A stretch of 64,000 bases of DNA. Origin: Corella eumyota (taxonomy: Eukaryota > Chordata > Ascidiacea > Phlebobranchia > Corellidae). The stretch spans positions 13,826,001 to 13,890,000 of the forward strand of contig OY720098.1 of assembly GCA_963082875.1 (NCBI GenBank). The letters are read 5' to 3'. Below the pieces are notes generated by a model. It was given only the letters and a program-made list of their open reading frames with translations, searched no databases and had not been told where the DNA came from. The stretch's first letter is position 1. The number at the start of each line of letters is the position of its first letter. Below, piece by piece: positions 1 to 15,000 of the stretch. A program made the position numbers and the translations under genes.

Positions 1-3000
1 ACCATTCTCATTATTCTCACCATTCACACTATTTTCACTATCCTCACCATCCTCACCATTCTCATCATCCTCATTATCCTCATCATCCTTACAATCCTTA
101 TCATACTCAATATCCTCACCATCCTCACCATCCCTTTTACCATCATTCTCAACATCCTCACCATCCTCACTATGCTCACCATCCTCATCATCCTCACCAT
201 CCTCACCATTCTCACCATCCTCATCATCCTTATCATCCTCATCATCCTCATCATCCTCATCATCCTCATCATCCTAATCATCCTCATCATCCTCAAAAAT
301 CCTCATCATCCTCATTATCTTTACCATCCTCACCATCCTCTCCATCATGTGCATCCTTTCCATCTTCACTATACTTATCATTCTCATCATTCTAATTATC
401 TTCATCATCCTTAACATCCTGACCATCTTTATCATCCTTACCATCCTCACCATCCTCACCATCCTCACCCTCCTCACCCTCCTCACCATCCTCACCATTT
501 TCACCGTTCTCCTCACCAACCTCATCATCCTAACCACCCTCAACATCTTCACTATCCTTACCATCCTCACCATCCTCACCATCCTCACCATCCTCTCTAT
601 CCTTTTCATTTTCTCCAACTTCACCATCCTCACCATCCTCTCCATCCTCATCACCCTCATCATTCTCAACATCCCCAACATCCTCACCATTCTCATCAAC
701 CTTACCATGCTCACCATACTCTCCATTCTCATTATCCTTATCATTCTCATTATCCTCATCATCTTTATCATCCTCAACATCCTCATATCCCTCATTATCC
801 TGACCATACTCACCATCTTTAACAGCCTCGTTATCCTCACCAACCTCAACATCCTTACCATCTTCACCATCATCACTTTCCACACCATCCACACAATTTT
901 CACTATCCTCACCATTCTTTCCATCCTCATCATCCTTATCATCCTCAACATCTTCAACATCCTCATCACCTTCATTATTCTCACCATCCCCACCATCTTC
1001 ACCATCCTTACCATCCTCACCATTTTCACCTTCCTCCTCACCATCTTCTCCATTCTCACTAACCTCACTTCCTTCAACATCCTCACCATCCTCACCATCC
1101 TCACCTTCCTCACCATCCTCACCATCCTCACCATCCAGACCATCTTCACCAACCTCACCATCCTCACCATCCTCACCATTCTCACCATCCAGACCATTCT
1201 CACCATCTTCACCATCTTCACAATCCTCACCATCCTTACCATCCTCACCATCCTCACCATCCTCACCATCCTCAACATTCTCACCATCCTTACCATCCTC
1301 ACTATTCTTACCATCCTCATCATCCTCATCATCCACATCGTTTTCATCATCCTCACTATCCTTATCATCCTCACCAACCTCTCCATCTTCTCCATCCTCT
1401 CTAGCATTTCCATCCTCACTATCCTCATTATCCTCATGATTCTCATCATCTTCATCATTCTCAACATCCTCACCATCTTTACCATCCTCAAAATCCTCAT
1501 CATCTTTATCATCCTCATCATTATATCATCATCTTCAACATCCTCACCATTCTCACCATCCTCACCATCCACACCATCCTCACCATCCACACCATTCCAC
1601 CATCTTCAGCATCCTCACCATCTTCACCACAATCACCATCTTCACTATCCCCACCATCCTCACCATCCTCACCATCCTCGCCATCCTCACCATCCTCATC
1701 ATCCTCATTATACTCATCATCCTCATCATACTCATCATTCTCGTCATCCTAATCATCCTCATAATCCTCATCATCCTTAACATCCTCATCATCCTCACCA
1801 TCCTCATCATCCTCACCATTATCACCATCTTCACCATCCTCACCATCCTTACCACCCTCACCATTCTCACCATTTTTACCATCCTCACCATCCTCACTAT
1901 CCTTAACATCCCCATCATCCTTATCATCCTCATCATCCTTATCATTCTCATCATCCTCATCATCCTTATTATCTTCATCATCTTCACCATCCTCACCATC
2001 CTTTCCATCCTCTCCAGCCTTTCCATTCTTACTACCCTCATCATCCTCATCATCCTCACCATCCTCACCATCTTCACCATCCTCACCATCCTTACCATCC
2101 TCACCATTCTCATCATCCTCACCATCCTCACCATCCTCACCATCCTCACCATCCTCACCATCCTCACCATCCTCACCATCCTCACCATCCTCATCTTCCT
2201 CACTAACCTCACCATCCTCACAATCCTCACCATCCTCATCATCCTCACCATCCTCACCATTATCACCACCTTCACCATCTTTATCATCCTAACCATCTGT
2301 ACCATCTTCACCATCTTCACCATTCTCACCATCTTCTCCATCCTCAACATTCTCACCATCTTCACCATTCTCACCATCCTCACCATCCTCACCATCTTCA
2401 CCATACTCATCATCTTCATCATACTCATCATCCTCACCATCTTTATCATCCTCGTTATTCTGATCTTCCTCAACATCCTCATCATCCTCACCATCCTCAA
2501 CATGATCACCATCTTCACCATCCTCACCATCCTTAACATCCTCACCATCCTCACTATTCTCACCATCCTTACCATCCTCACTATCCTTACCATCCTCATC
2601 ATCCTCATCATCCTCATCAACCTCATTATCCTCATCATCCTCATTATCCTCATCATCCTCATCATCCTCATCTTCCTCATCACCCTTATCCACCTCATCA
2701 TTTTCACTATCCTAACCATCCTCACTATCCTTATCATCTTCATTATCCTTATTATCCTCATCATCCTCAACATCCTTACCATCCTCACCATCCCACCATC
2801 CTCACCATCCACACCATTCTGACTTTCATTACCACCATCCTTATCTTTCTCACCAACCTCACCATCCACGACATCCCCACCATCTTCACCATCCTTACTA
2901 TTCTCTCCATCCGCTCTATCCCCTTCATATTCATCATCCTCATCATTCTCATCATCCTTATCATCCTCATCATCCCCAACATCCTCACCATCTTTACCAT

Positions 3001-6000
3001 CCTTATCATCCTCACCATTCTCACCATCCTCTCCATCCTCATCATCCTCATCATCCTCAACAACCACAACATGTTCATCACCTTCATCATCCTCATCATC
3101 CTCACCATCCTCACCATCTTCAACATCCTTACCAGCTTCACCATCCTTACCATCCTCACAATCCTCACCATCCTCACCATCCTCACCACCCTCACCATCC
3201 TCACTATCCTCACCATCCAGACCATCCTCACCATCCTCACCATCCTCACCATCCTCACCATCCTCACCATCCTCACCATCCTCACCATCCAGACCATCCT
3301 CAGCATCCCCACCATCTTCACAATCCTCACCATCCTTACCATCTTCACCATCCTCACCATTCTCACCATCCTTACCATCCTCACTATCCTTACCATCCTC
3401 ATCATCCTCATCATTCTCATCCACTATCCTCACCATCCTCCCTATCCTCTCTATCCTCTCCACCATTTCCATCCTCATTATCCTCATTATCATCAACATC
3501 CTCACCATCTTCAACATCCTTACTATAATTACCATCCTCACCATTTTCACCATCCACACCATTCTCACTTTCATCCTCACCATGCTTATCTTCCTGACCA
3601 ACCTCACCATCCTCAACATCCCCATCATCCTCACCAACCTCACCATCCTCACCATCCTTACCATCTTCACCATCTTCACCATTCTCCCCATCCTTACCAT
3701 CCTCACTATCCTTACCATCCTCATCATCCTCATCATCATCACCATCCTCACCATCCTCACCATCCTCACCATCCTAACCATCCTCACTATCCTCAGCATC
3801 CTCACCATCCTCACCACAATCACCATCTTCACCATTCCTACCATCCTCACCATTCTCACAATCCTCACTATTCTCATCATCCTCAACATCCCCACCATCT
3901 TCACCATTCTCACCATCCTCACCATCCTCTCCATTCGCTCTATCCCCTTCATCCTCATCATCCTTATCATCCTCATCATCCTCATCATCCTCATCATCCT
4001 CAACATCCTCACCATCATCACCATCCTTATCATCCTCACCATCCTCTCTATCTTCATCATCCTTATCATCCTCATCATTCCTTTCATCCTCAACATCCAC
4101 AACATCCTCATCACCCTCATCATCATCCTCATCACCCTCATCATCATCATCATCATCCTCACCATTCTCACCATCTTCAACATCCTTACTAGCTTCACCA
4201 TCCTTACCATCCTCACCATCCTCATCATCCTCACCATCATTACCATCCTCACCATCCTCACCATCCAGACCATCCCCACCATCCTCACCATCCTCACCAT
4301 TCTCACCATCCAGACCATCCTCACCATCTTCACCATCTTCACCATCTTCAAAATCCTCACCATCCTTACCATCCACACCATCCTCAACATTCTCATCATC
4401 CTTACCATCCTCACTATTCTCACCATCCTCACCATCCTCATCATCCTCATTATCCTCATCATCCACATCGTCTTCATCATCCTCATCATCCTCACTATCC
4501 TCACCATCCTCACCATCCTCTCCATCTTCTCCATCCTCTCTAGCATTTCTATCCTTACTATCCTCATTATCCTCATGATCCTCATCATCTTCATCATCCT
4601 CAACATCCTCACTATCTTTACCATCCTCAAAATCCTTATCATCTTTATTATCCTCATCATCCTCATCATCCTCAACATCCTCACCATTCTCACCATCCTC
4701 ACCATCCTCATCTTCCTCACTAACCTCACCATCCTCACAATCCTCACCATCCTCATCATCCTCACCATCCTCACCATTATCACCACTTTCACCATCTTCA
4801 TCATCCTAACTATCTGTACCATCTTCACCATCTTCATCATTCCCACCATCTTCACCATCCTCAACATTCTAACCATCTTCACCATTCTCACCATCCTCAC
4901 CATCCTCACCATCTTCACCATACTCATTTATCTTCATCATACTCATCATCCTCACCATCTTTATCATCCTCATTATTCTGATCTTCCTCAACATCCTCAT
5001 CATCCTCACCATCCTCAACATGATCACCATCTTCACCATCCTCACCATCCTTAACATCCTCACCATCCTCACTATTCTCACCATCCTTACCATCCTCACT
5101 ATCCTTACCATCCTCATCATCCTCATCATCCTCATCAACCTCATTATCCTCATCATCCTCATTATCCTCATCATCCTCATCATCCTTATCTTCCTCATCA
5201 CCCTTATCCACCTCATCATTTTCACTATCCTAACCATCTTCACTATTCTTATCATCTTCATTATCCTTATTATCCTCATCATCCTCAACATCCTCACCAT
5301 CTTCACCATCCTCAACATCCTTATTATCCTCACCATCCCACCATCCTCACCATCCACACCATTCTGACTTTCATTACCACCATCCTTATCTTTCTCACCA
5401 ACCTCACCATCCACGACATTCCCACCATCTTCACCATCCTTACTATCCTCTCCATCCGCTCTATCCCCTTCATATTCATCATCCTCATCATTCTCATCAT
5501 CCTTATCATCCTCATCATCCCCAACATCCTCACCATCTTCACCATCCTTATCATCCTCACCATTCTCACCATCCTCTCCATCCTCATCATCCTCATCATC
5601 CTCAACATCCACAACATGTTCATCACCTTCATCATCCTCATCATCCTCACCATCCTCACCATCTTTAACATCCTTACCAGCTTCACCATCCTTACCATCC
5701 TCACCATCCTCACAATCCTAACCATCCTCACCATCCTCACCATCCTCACCATCCTCACTATCCTCACTATCCAGACCATCCAGACCATCCTCACCATCCT
5801 CACCATCATCACCATCCTCACAATCCTCACCATCCAGACCATCCTCAGAATCCCCACCATCTTCACAATCCTCACCATCCTTACCATCTTCACCATCCTC
5901 ACCATTCTCACCATCCTTACCATCCTCACTATCCTTACCATCCTCATCATCCTCATCATTCTCATCCACCTCATCATCTTCACTATCCTCACCATCCTCC

Positions 6001-9000
6001 CTATCCCCTCTATCCTCTCCACCATTTCCATCCTCATTATCCTCATTATCATCAACATCCTCACCATCTTCAACATCCTTACTATAATTACCATCCTCAC
6101 CATTTTCACCATCCACACCATTCTCACTTTTATCCTCACCATGCTTATCTTCCTCACCAACCTCACCATCCTCAACATTCCCATCATCCTCACCAACCTC
6201 ACCATCCTCACCATCCTTACCATCTTCACCATCCTCACCATTCTCCCCATCCTTACCATCCTCACTATCCTTACCATCCTCATCATCCTCATCATCATCA
6301 CCATCCTCACCATCCTCACCATCCTCACCATCCTAACCATCCTCACTATCCTCAGCATCCTCACCATCCTCACCACAATCACCATCTTCACCATTCCTAC
6401 CATCCTCACCATTCTCACAATCCTCACTATTCTCATCATCCTCAACATCCCCACCATCTTCACCATTCTCACCAACCTCACCATCCTCTCCATTCGCTCT
6501 ATCCCCTTCATCCTCACCATCCTTATCATCCTCATCATCCTCATCATCCTCATCATCCTCAACATCCTTACCATCTTCACCATCTCTATCATCCTCACCA
6601 TCCTCTCTATCCTCATCATCCTTATCATCCTCATTATTCTTATCATCCTCAACATCCACAACATCCTCATCACCCTCATCATCATCATCATCCTCACCAT
6701 CCTCACCATCTTCAACATCCTTACTAGCTTCACCATCCTTACCATCCTCACCATCCCCATCATCCTCACCATCATTACCATCCTCACCATCCTCACCATC
6801 CAGACCATCCTCACCATCCTCACCATCCTCACCATCCTCACCATCCTCACCATTCTCACCATCCAGACCATCCTCACCATCTTCACCATCTTCAAAATCC
6901 TCACCATCCTTACCATCCACACCATCCTCAACATTCTCATCATCCTTACCATCCTCACTATTCTCACCATCCTCACCATCCTCATCATCCTCATTATCCT
7001 CATCATCCACATCGTCTTCATCATCCTCATCATCCCCACTATCCTCACCATCCTCACCATCCTCTCCATCTTCTCCATCCTCTCTAGCATTTCTATCCTC
7101 ACTATCCTCATTATCCTCATGATCCTCATCATCTTCATCATCCTCAACATCCTCACTATCTTTACCATCCTCAAAATCCTTATCATCTTTATTATCCTCA
7201 TCATCCTCATCATCCTCAACATCCTCACCATTCTCACCATCCTCACCATCCTCACAATCCTCACCATCCTCATCATCCTCACCATCCTCACCATTATCAC
7301 CACCTTCACCATCTTCATCATCCTAACCATCTGTACCATCTTCACCATCTTCACCATTCCCACCATCTTCAACATCCTCAACATTCTCACCATCTTCACC
7401 ATTCTCACCATCCTCACCATCCTCACCATCTTCACCATCCTAATCATCTTCATCATACTCATCATCCTCACCATCTTTATCATCCTCATTATTCTGATCT
7501 TCCTCAACATTCTCATCATTCTCACCATCCTCAACATGATCACCATTTTCATCATCCTCACCATCCTTAACATCCTCACCATCCTCACTATTCTCACCAT
7601 CCTTACCATCCTCACTATCCTTACCATCCTCATTATCCTCATCATCCTCATCAACCTCATTATCCTCATCATCCTCATTATCCTCATCATCCTCATCATC
7701 CTCATCTTCCTCATCACCCTTATCCACCTCATCATTTTCACTATCCTAACCATCCTCACTATCCTTATCATCTTCATTATCCTTATTATCCTCATCATCC
7801 TCAACATCCTCACCATCTTCACCATCCTCAACATCTTTATTATCCTCACCATCCCACCATCCTCACCATCCACACCATTCTGACTTTCATTCCCACCATC
7901 CTTATCTTTCTCACCAACCTCACCATCCACGACATCCCCACCATCTTAACCATCCTTACTATCCTCTCCATCCGCTCTATCCCCTTCATACTCATCATCC
8001 TCATCATTCTCATCATCCTTATCATCCTCATCATCCCCAACATCCTCACCATCTTCACCATCCTTATCATCCTCACCATTCTCACCATCCTCTCCATCCT
8101 CATCATCCTCATCATCCTCAACATCCACAACATGTTCATCACCTTCATCATCCTCATCATCCTCACCATCGTCACCATCTTCAACATCCTTACCAGCTTC
8201 ACCATCCTTACCATCCTCACAATCCTCACCATCCTCACCATCCTAACCATCCTCACTATCCTCACCATCCAGACCATCCTCACCATCCTCACCATCCTCA
8301 CCATCCTCACCATCCTCACCATCCTGACCATTCTCACCATCCCCACCATCTTCACAATCCTCACCATCCTTACCATCTTCACCAACCTCACCATTCTCAC
8401 CATCCTTACCATCCTCACTATTCTCACCATCCTCACCATCCTCATCATCCTCATTATCCTCATCATCCACATCGTCTTCATCATCCTCATCATCCTCACT
8501 ATCCTCACCATCCTCACCATCCTCTCCATCTTCTCCATCCTCTCTAGCATTTCTATCCTCACTATCTTCATTATCCTCATGATCCTCATCATCTTCATCA
8601 TCCTCAACATCCTCACTATCTTTACCATCCTCAAAATCCTTATCATCTTTATTATCCTCATCATCCTCATCATCCTCAACATCCTCACCATTTTCACCAT
8701 CCACACCATTCTCACTTTCATCCTCACCATGCTTATCTTCCTCACCAACCTCACCATCCTCAACATCCCCATCATCCTCACCAACCTCACCATCCTCACC
8801 ATCCTTATCATCTTCACCATCCTCACCATTCTCCCCATCCTTACCATCCTCACTATCCTTACCATCCTCATCATCCTCATCATCATCACCATCCTCACCA
8901 TCCTCACCATCCTCACCATCCTAACCATCCTCACTATCCTCAGCATCCTCACCATCCTCACCACAATCACCATCTTCACCATTCCTACCATCCTCACCAT

Positions 9001-12000
9001 TCTCACAATCCTCACTATTCTCATCATCCTCAACATCCCCACCATCTTCACCATTCTCACCATCCTCACCATCCTCTCCATTCGCTCTATCCCCTTCATC
9101 CTCATCATCCTTATCATCCTCATCATCCTCATCATCCTCATCATCCTCAACATCCTCACCATCTTCACCATCCTTATCATCCTCACCATCCTCTCAATCA
9201 TTATCATCCTTATCATCCTCATCATTCTTATCATCCTCAACATCCACAACATCCTCATCACCCTCATCATCATCATCATCCTCACCATCTTCACCATCTT
9301 CAACATCCTTACTAGCTTCACCATCCTTACCATCCTCACCATCCTCATCATCCTCACCATCATTACCATCCTCACCATCCTCACCATCCAGACCATCCTT
9401 ACCATCCTCACCATCCTCACCATCCTCACCTTTCTCACCATCCAGACCATCCTCACCATCTTCACCATCTTCAAAATCCTCACCATCCTTACCATCCACA
9501 CCATCCTCAACATTCTCATCATCCTTACCATCTTCACTATTCTCACGATCCTCACCATCCTCATCATCCTCATCATCCTCATCATCCACATCGTCTTCAT
9601 CATTCTCATCATCCTCACTATCCTCACCATCCTCACCATCCTCTCCATCTTCTCCATCCTCTCTAGCATTTCTATCCTCACTATCCTCATTATCCTCATG
9701 ATCCTTATCATCTTCATCATCCTCAACATCCTCACCATCTTTACCATCCTCAAAATCCTTATCATCTTTATCATCCTCATCATCCTCATCATCCTCAACA
9801 TCCTCACCATTCTCACTATCCTCACCATCCACACCATCCTCACCATCCACACCATCCTCACCATCTTCAGCATCCTCACCATCTTCACCACAATCACCAT
9901 CTTCACCATCCCCACTATCCTCACCATCCAGACCATCCTCACCATCCTCACCATCCTCACCATCCTCACCATTCTCACCATCCAGACCATCCTCACCATC
10001 TTCACCATCTTCACCATCTTGAAAATCCTCACCATCCTTACCATCCACACCATCCTCAACATTCTCATCATCCTTACCATCCTCACTATTCTCACCATCC
10101 TCACCATCCTCATCATCCTCATTATCCTCATCATCCACATCGTCTTCATCATCCTCATCATCCTCACTATTCTCACCATCCTCACCATCCTCTCCATCTT
10201 CTCCATCCTCTCTAGCATTTCTATCCTCACTATCCTCATTATCCTCATGATCCTCATCATCTTCATCATCCTCAACATCCTCACTATCTTTACCATCCTC
10301 AAAATCCTTATCATCTTTATTATCCTCATCATCCTTATCATCCTCAACATCCTCACCATTCTCACCATCCTCACCATCCTCATCTTCCTCACTAACTTCA
10401 CCATCCTCACAATCCTCAACATCCTCATCATCCTCACCATCCTCATCATTATCACCACCTTCACCATTCCCACCATCTTCACCATCCTCAACATTCTCAC
10501 CATCTTCACCATTCTCACCATCCTCACCATCCTCACCATCTTCACCATCCTCATCATCTTCATCATACTCATCATCCTCACCATCTTTATCATCCTCATT
10601 ATTCTGATCTTCCTCAACATTCTCATCATTCTCACCATCCTCAACATGATCACCATCTTCACCATCCTCACCATTCTTAACATCCTCACCATCCTCACTA
10701 TTCTCACCATCCTTACCATCCTTACTATCCTTACCATCCTCATTATTCTCATCATCCTCATCAACCTCATTATCCTCATCATCCTCATTATCCTCATCAT
10801 CCTCATCATCCTCATCTTCCTCATCACCCTTATCCACCTCATCATTTTCACTATCCTAACCATCCTCACTATCCTTATCATCTTCATTATCCTTATTATC
10901 CTCATCATCCTCAACATCCTCACCATCTTCACCATCCTCAACATCCTTATTATCCTCACTATCCCACCATCCTCACCATCCACACCACTCTGACTTTCAT
11001 TCCCACCATCCTTATCTTTCTCACCAACCTCACCATCCACGACATCCCCACCATCTTCACCTTCCTTACTATCCTCTCCATCCGCTCTATCCCCTTCATA
11101 CTCATCATCCTCATCATTCTCATCATCCTTATCATCCTCATCATCCCCAACATCCTCACTATCTTCACCATCCTTATCATCCTCACTATTCTCACCATCC
11201 TCTCCATCCTCATCATCCTCATCATCCTCAACATCCACAACATGTTCATCACCTTCATCATCCTCATCATCTTCAACATCCTCACCATCTTCAACATCCT
11301 GACCAGCTTCACCATCCTTACCATCCTTACAATCCTCACCATCATCACCATCCTCACCATCCTCACTATCCTCACCATCCAGACCATCCTCACCATCCTC
11401 ACCATCCTCACCATCCTCACCATCCAGACCATTCTCACCATCCCCACCATCTTCACAATCCTCACCATCCTTACCATCCTCACCAACCTCACCATTCTCA
11501 CCATCCTTACCATCCTCACTATTCTTACTATCCTCATCATCCTCATCATCCTCATCATCCTCATCCACCTCATCATCTTCACTATCCTCACCATCCTCCC
11601 TATCCTCTCTATCCTCTCCACCATTTCCATCCTCATTATCTTCATTATCATCAACATCCTCACCATCTTCAACATCCTTACTATAATTACCATCCTCACC
11701 ATTTTCACCATCCACACCATTCTCACTTTCATCCTCACCATGCTTATCTTCCTCACCAACCTCACCATCCTCAACATCCCCATCATCCTCACCAACCTCA
11801 CCATCCTCACCATCCTTACCATCTTCACCATCCTCACCATTCTCCCCATCCTTACCATCCTCACTATCCTTACCATCCTCATCATCCTCATCATCATCAC
11901 CATCCTCACCATCCTCACCATCCTCACCATCCTAACCATCCTCACTATCCTCAGCATCCTCACCATCCTCACCACAATCACCATCTTCACCATTCCTACC

Positions 12001-15000
12001 ATCCTCACCATTCTCACAATCCTCACTATTCTCATCATCCTCAACATCCCCACCATCTTCACCATTCTCACCATCCTCACCATCCTCTCCATTTGCTCTA
12101 TCCCCTTCATCCTCATCATCCTCATCATCCTCAACATCCTCACCATCTTCACCATCCTTATCATCTTCACCATCCTCTCTATTCTCATCATCCTTATCAT
12201 CCTCATCATTCTTATCATCCTCAACATCCACAACATCCTCATCACCCTCATCATCATCATCATCCTCACCATCCTCACCATCTACAACATCCTTAGTAGC
12301 TTCACCATCCTTACCATCCTCACCATCCTCATCATCCTCACCATAATTACCATCCTCACCATCCTCACCATCCAGACCATCCTCACCATCCTCACCATCC
12401 TCACCATCCTCACCATTCTCACCATCCAGACCATCCTCACCATCTTCACCATCTTCAAAATCCTCACCATCCTTACCATCCACACCATCCTCAACATTCT
12501 CATCATCCTTACCATCCTCACTATTCTCACGATCCTCACCATCCTCATCATCCTCATCATCCTCATCATCCACATCGTCTTCATCATCCTCATCATCCTC
12601 ACTATCCTCACCATCCTCACCATCCTCTCCATCTTCTCCATCCACTCTAGCATTTCTATCCTCACTATCCTCATTATCCTCATGATCCTCATCATCTTCA
12701 TCATCCTCAACATCCTCACCATCTTTACCATCCTCAAAATCCTTATCATCTTTATCATCCTCATCATCCTCATCATCCTCAACATCCTCACCATTCTCAC
12801 CATCCTCACCATCCACACCATCCTCACCATCCACACCATCCTCACCATCTTCAGCATCCTCACCATCTTTACCACAATCACCATCTTCACCATCCCCACC
12901 GTCCTCACCATCCTCACTATCCTCACCATCCTCACTATCCTCACCATCCTCATCATCCTCATCATACTCATCATCCTCATCATACTCATCATTCTTGTCA
13001 TCCTAATCATCCTCATAATCCTCATCATCCTCAACATCCTCATCATCCTCACCATCCTCATCATCCTCACCATTATTACCAACTTCACCATCTTCACCAT
13101 CCTTACCACCCTTACCATTCTCACCATTCTCACCATCCTCACCATCCTCACTATCCTTAACAACCCCATCATCCTTATCATCCTCATCATCCTTATCAAT
13201 CTCATCATCCTCATCATCCTTATTATCTTCATCATCCTCACCATCCTTTCCATCCTCTCCAGCCTTTCCATTCTTACTATCCTCATCATCCTCATCATCC
13301 TCACCATCATCACCATCTTCACCATCTTCACCATTCCCACCATCTTCACCATCCTCAACATTCTCACCATCTTCACCATTCTCACCATCCTCACCATCCT
13401 CACCATCCTCATCATCTTCATCATACTCATCATCCTCACCATCTTTATCATCCTCATTATTCTGATCTTCCTTAACATCCTCATCATCCTCACCATCTTC
13501 AACATGATCACCATCTTCACCATCCTCACCATCCTTAACATCCTCACCATCCTCACTATTCTCACCATCCTTACCATCCTCACTATCTCTACCATCCTCA
13601 TCATCTTCATCAACCTCATCATCCTCATCATCCTCATTATCCTCATCATCCTCATTATCCTCATCATCCTCATCATCCTCATCTTCCTCATCTTCCTTAT
13701 CCACCTCATCATTTTCACTATCCTAACCATCCTCACTATCCTTATCATCCTCATTATCCTTATTAGCCTCATCATCCTCAACATCGTCACCATCTTCACC
13801 ATCCTCAACATCTTTATTATCCTCACCATCCCACCATCCTCACCATCCACACCATTCTGACTTTCATTCCCACCATCCTTATCTTTCTCACCAACCTCAC
13901 CATCCACGACATCCCCACCATCTTAACCATCCTTACTATCCTCTCCATCCGCTCTATCCCCTTTATACTCATCATCCTCACCATCCTCTCCATCTTCTCC
14001 ATCCACTCTAGCATTTCTATCCTCACTATCCTCATTATCCTCATGATCCTCATCATCTTCATCATCCTCAACATCCTCACCATCTTTACCATCCTCAAAA
14101 TCCTTATCATCTTTATCATCCTCATCATCCTCATCATCCTCAACATCCTCACCATTCTCACCATCCTCACCATCCACACCATCCTCACCATCCACACCAT
14201 CCTCACCATCTTCAGCATTCTCACCATCTTTACCACAATCACCATCTTCACCATCCCCACCGTCCCCACCATCCTCACTATCCTCACCATCCTCACTATC
14301 CTCACCATCCTCATCATCCTCATCATACTCATCATCCTCATCATACTCATCATTCTTGTCATCCTAATCATCCTCATAATCCTCATCATCCTCAACATCC
14401 TCATCATCCTCACCATCCTCATCATCCTCACCATTATTACCAACTTCACTATCTTCACCATCCTTACCACCCTTACCATTCTCACCATTCTCACCATCCT
14501 CACCATCCTCACTATCCTTAACAACCCCATCATCCTTATCATCCTCATCATCCTTATCATTCTCATCATCCTCATCATCCTTATTATCTTCATCATCCTC
14601 ACCATCCTTTCCATCCTGTCCAGCCTTTCCATTCTTACTATCCTCATCATCCTCATCATCCTCACCATCATCACCATCTTCACCATCTTCACCATTCCTA
14701 CCATCTTCACCATCCTCAACATTCTCACCATCTTCACCATTCTCACCATCCTCACCATCCTCACCATCCTCATCATCTTCATCATACTCATCATCCTCAC
14801 CATCTTTATCATCCTCATTATTCTGATCTTCCTTAACATCCTCATCATCCTCACCATCTTCAACATGATCACCATCTTCACCATCCTCACCATCCTTAAC
14901 ATCTTCACCATCCTCACTATTCTCACCATCCTTACCATCCTCACTATCTCTACCATCCTCATCATCTTCATCAACCTCATCATCCTCATCATCCTCATTA

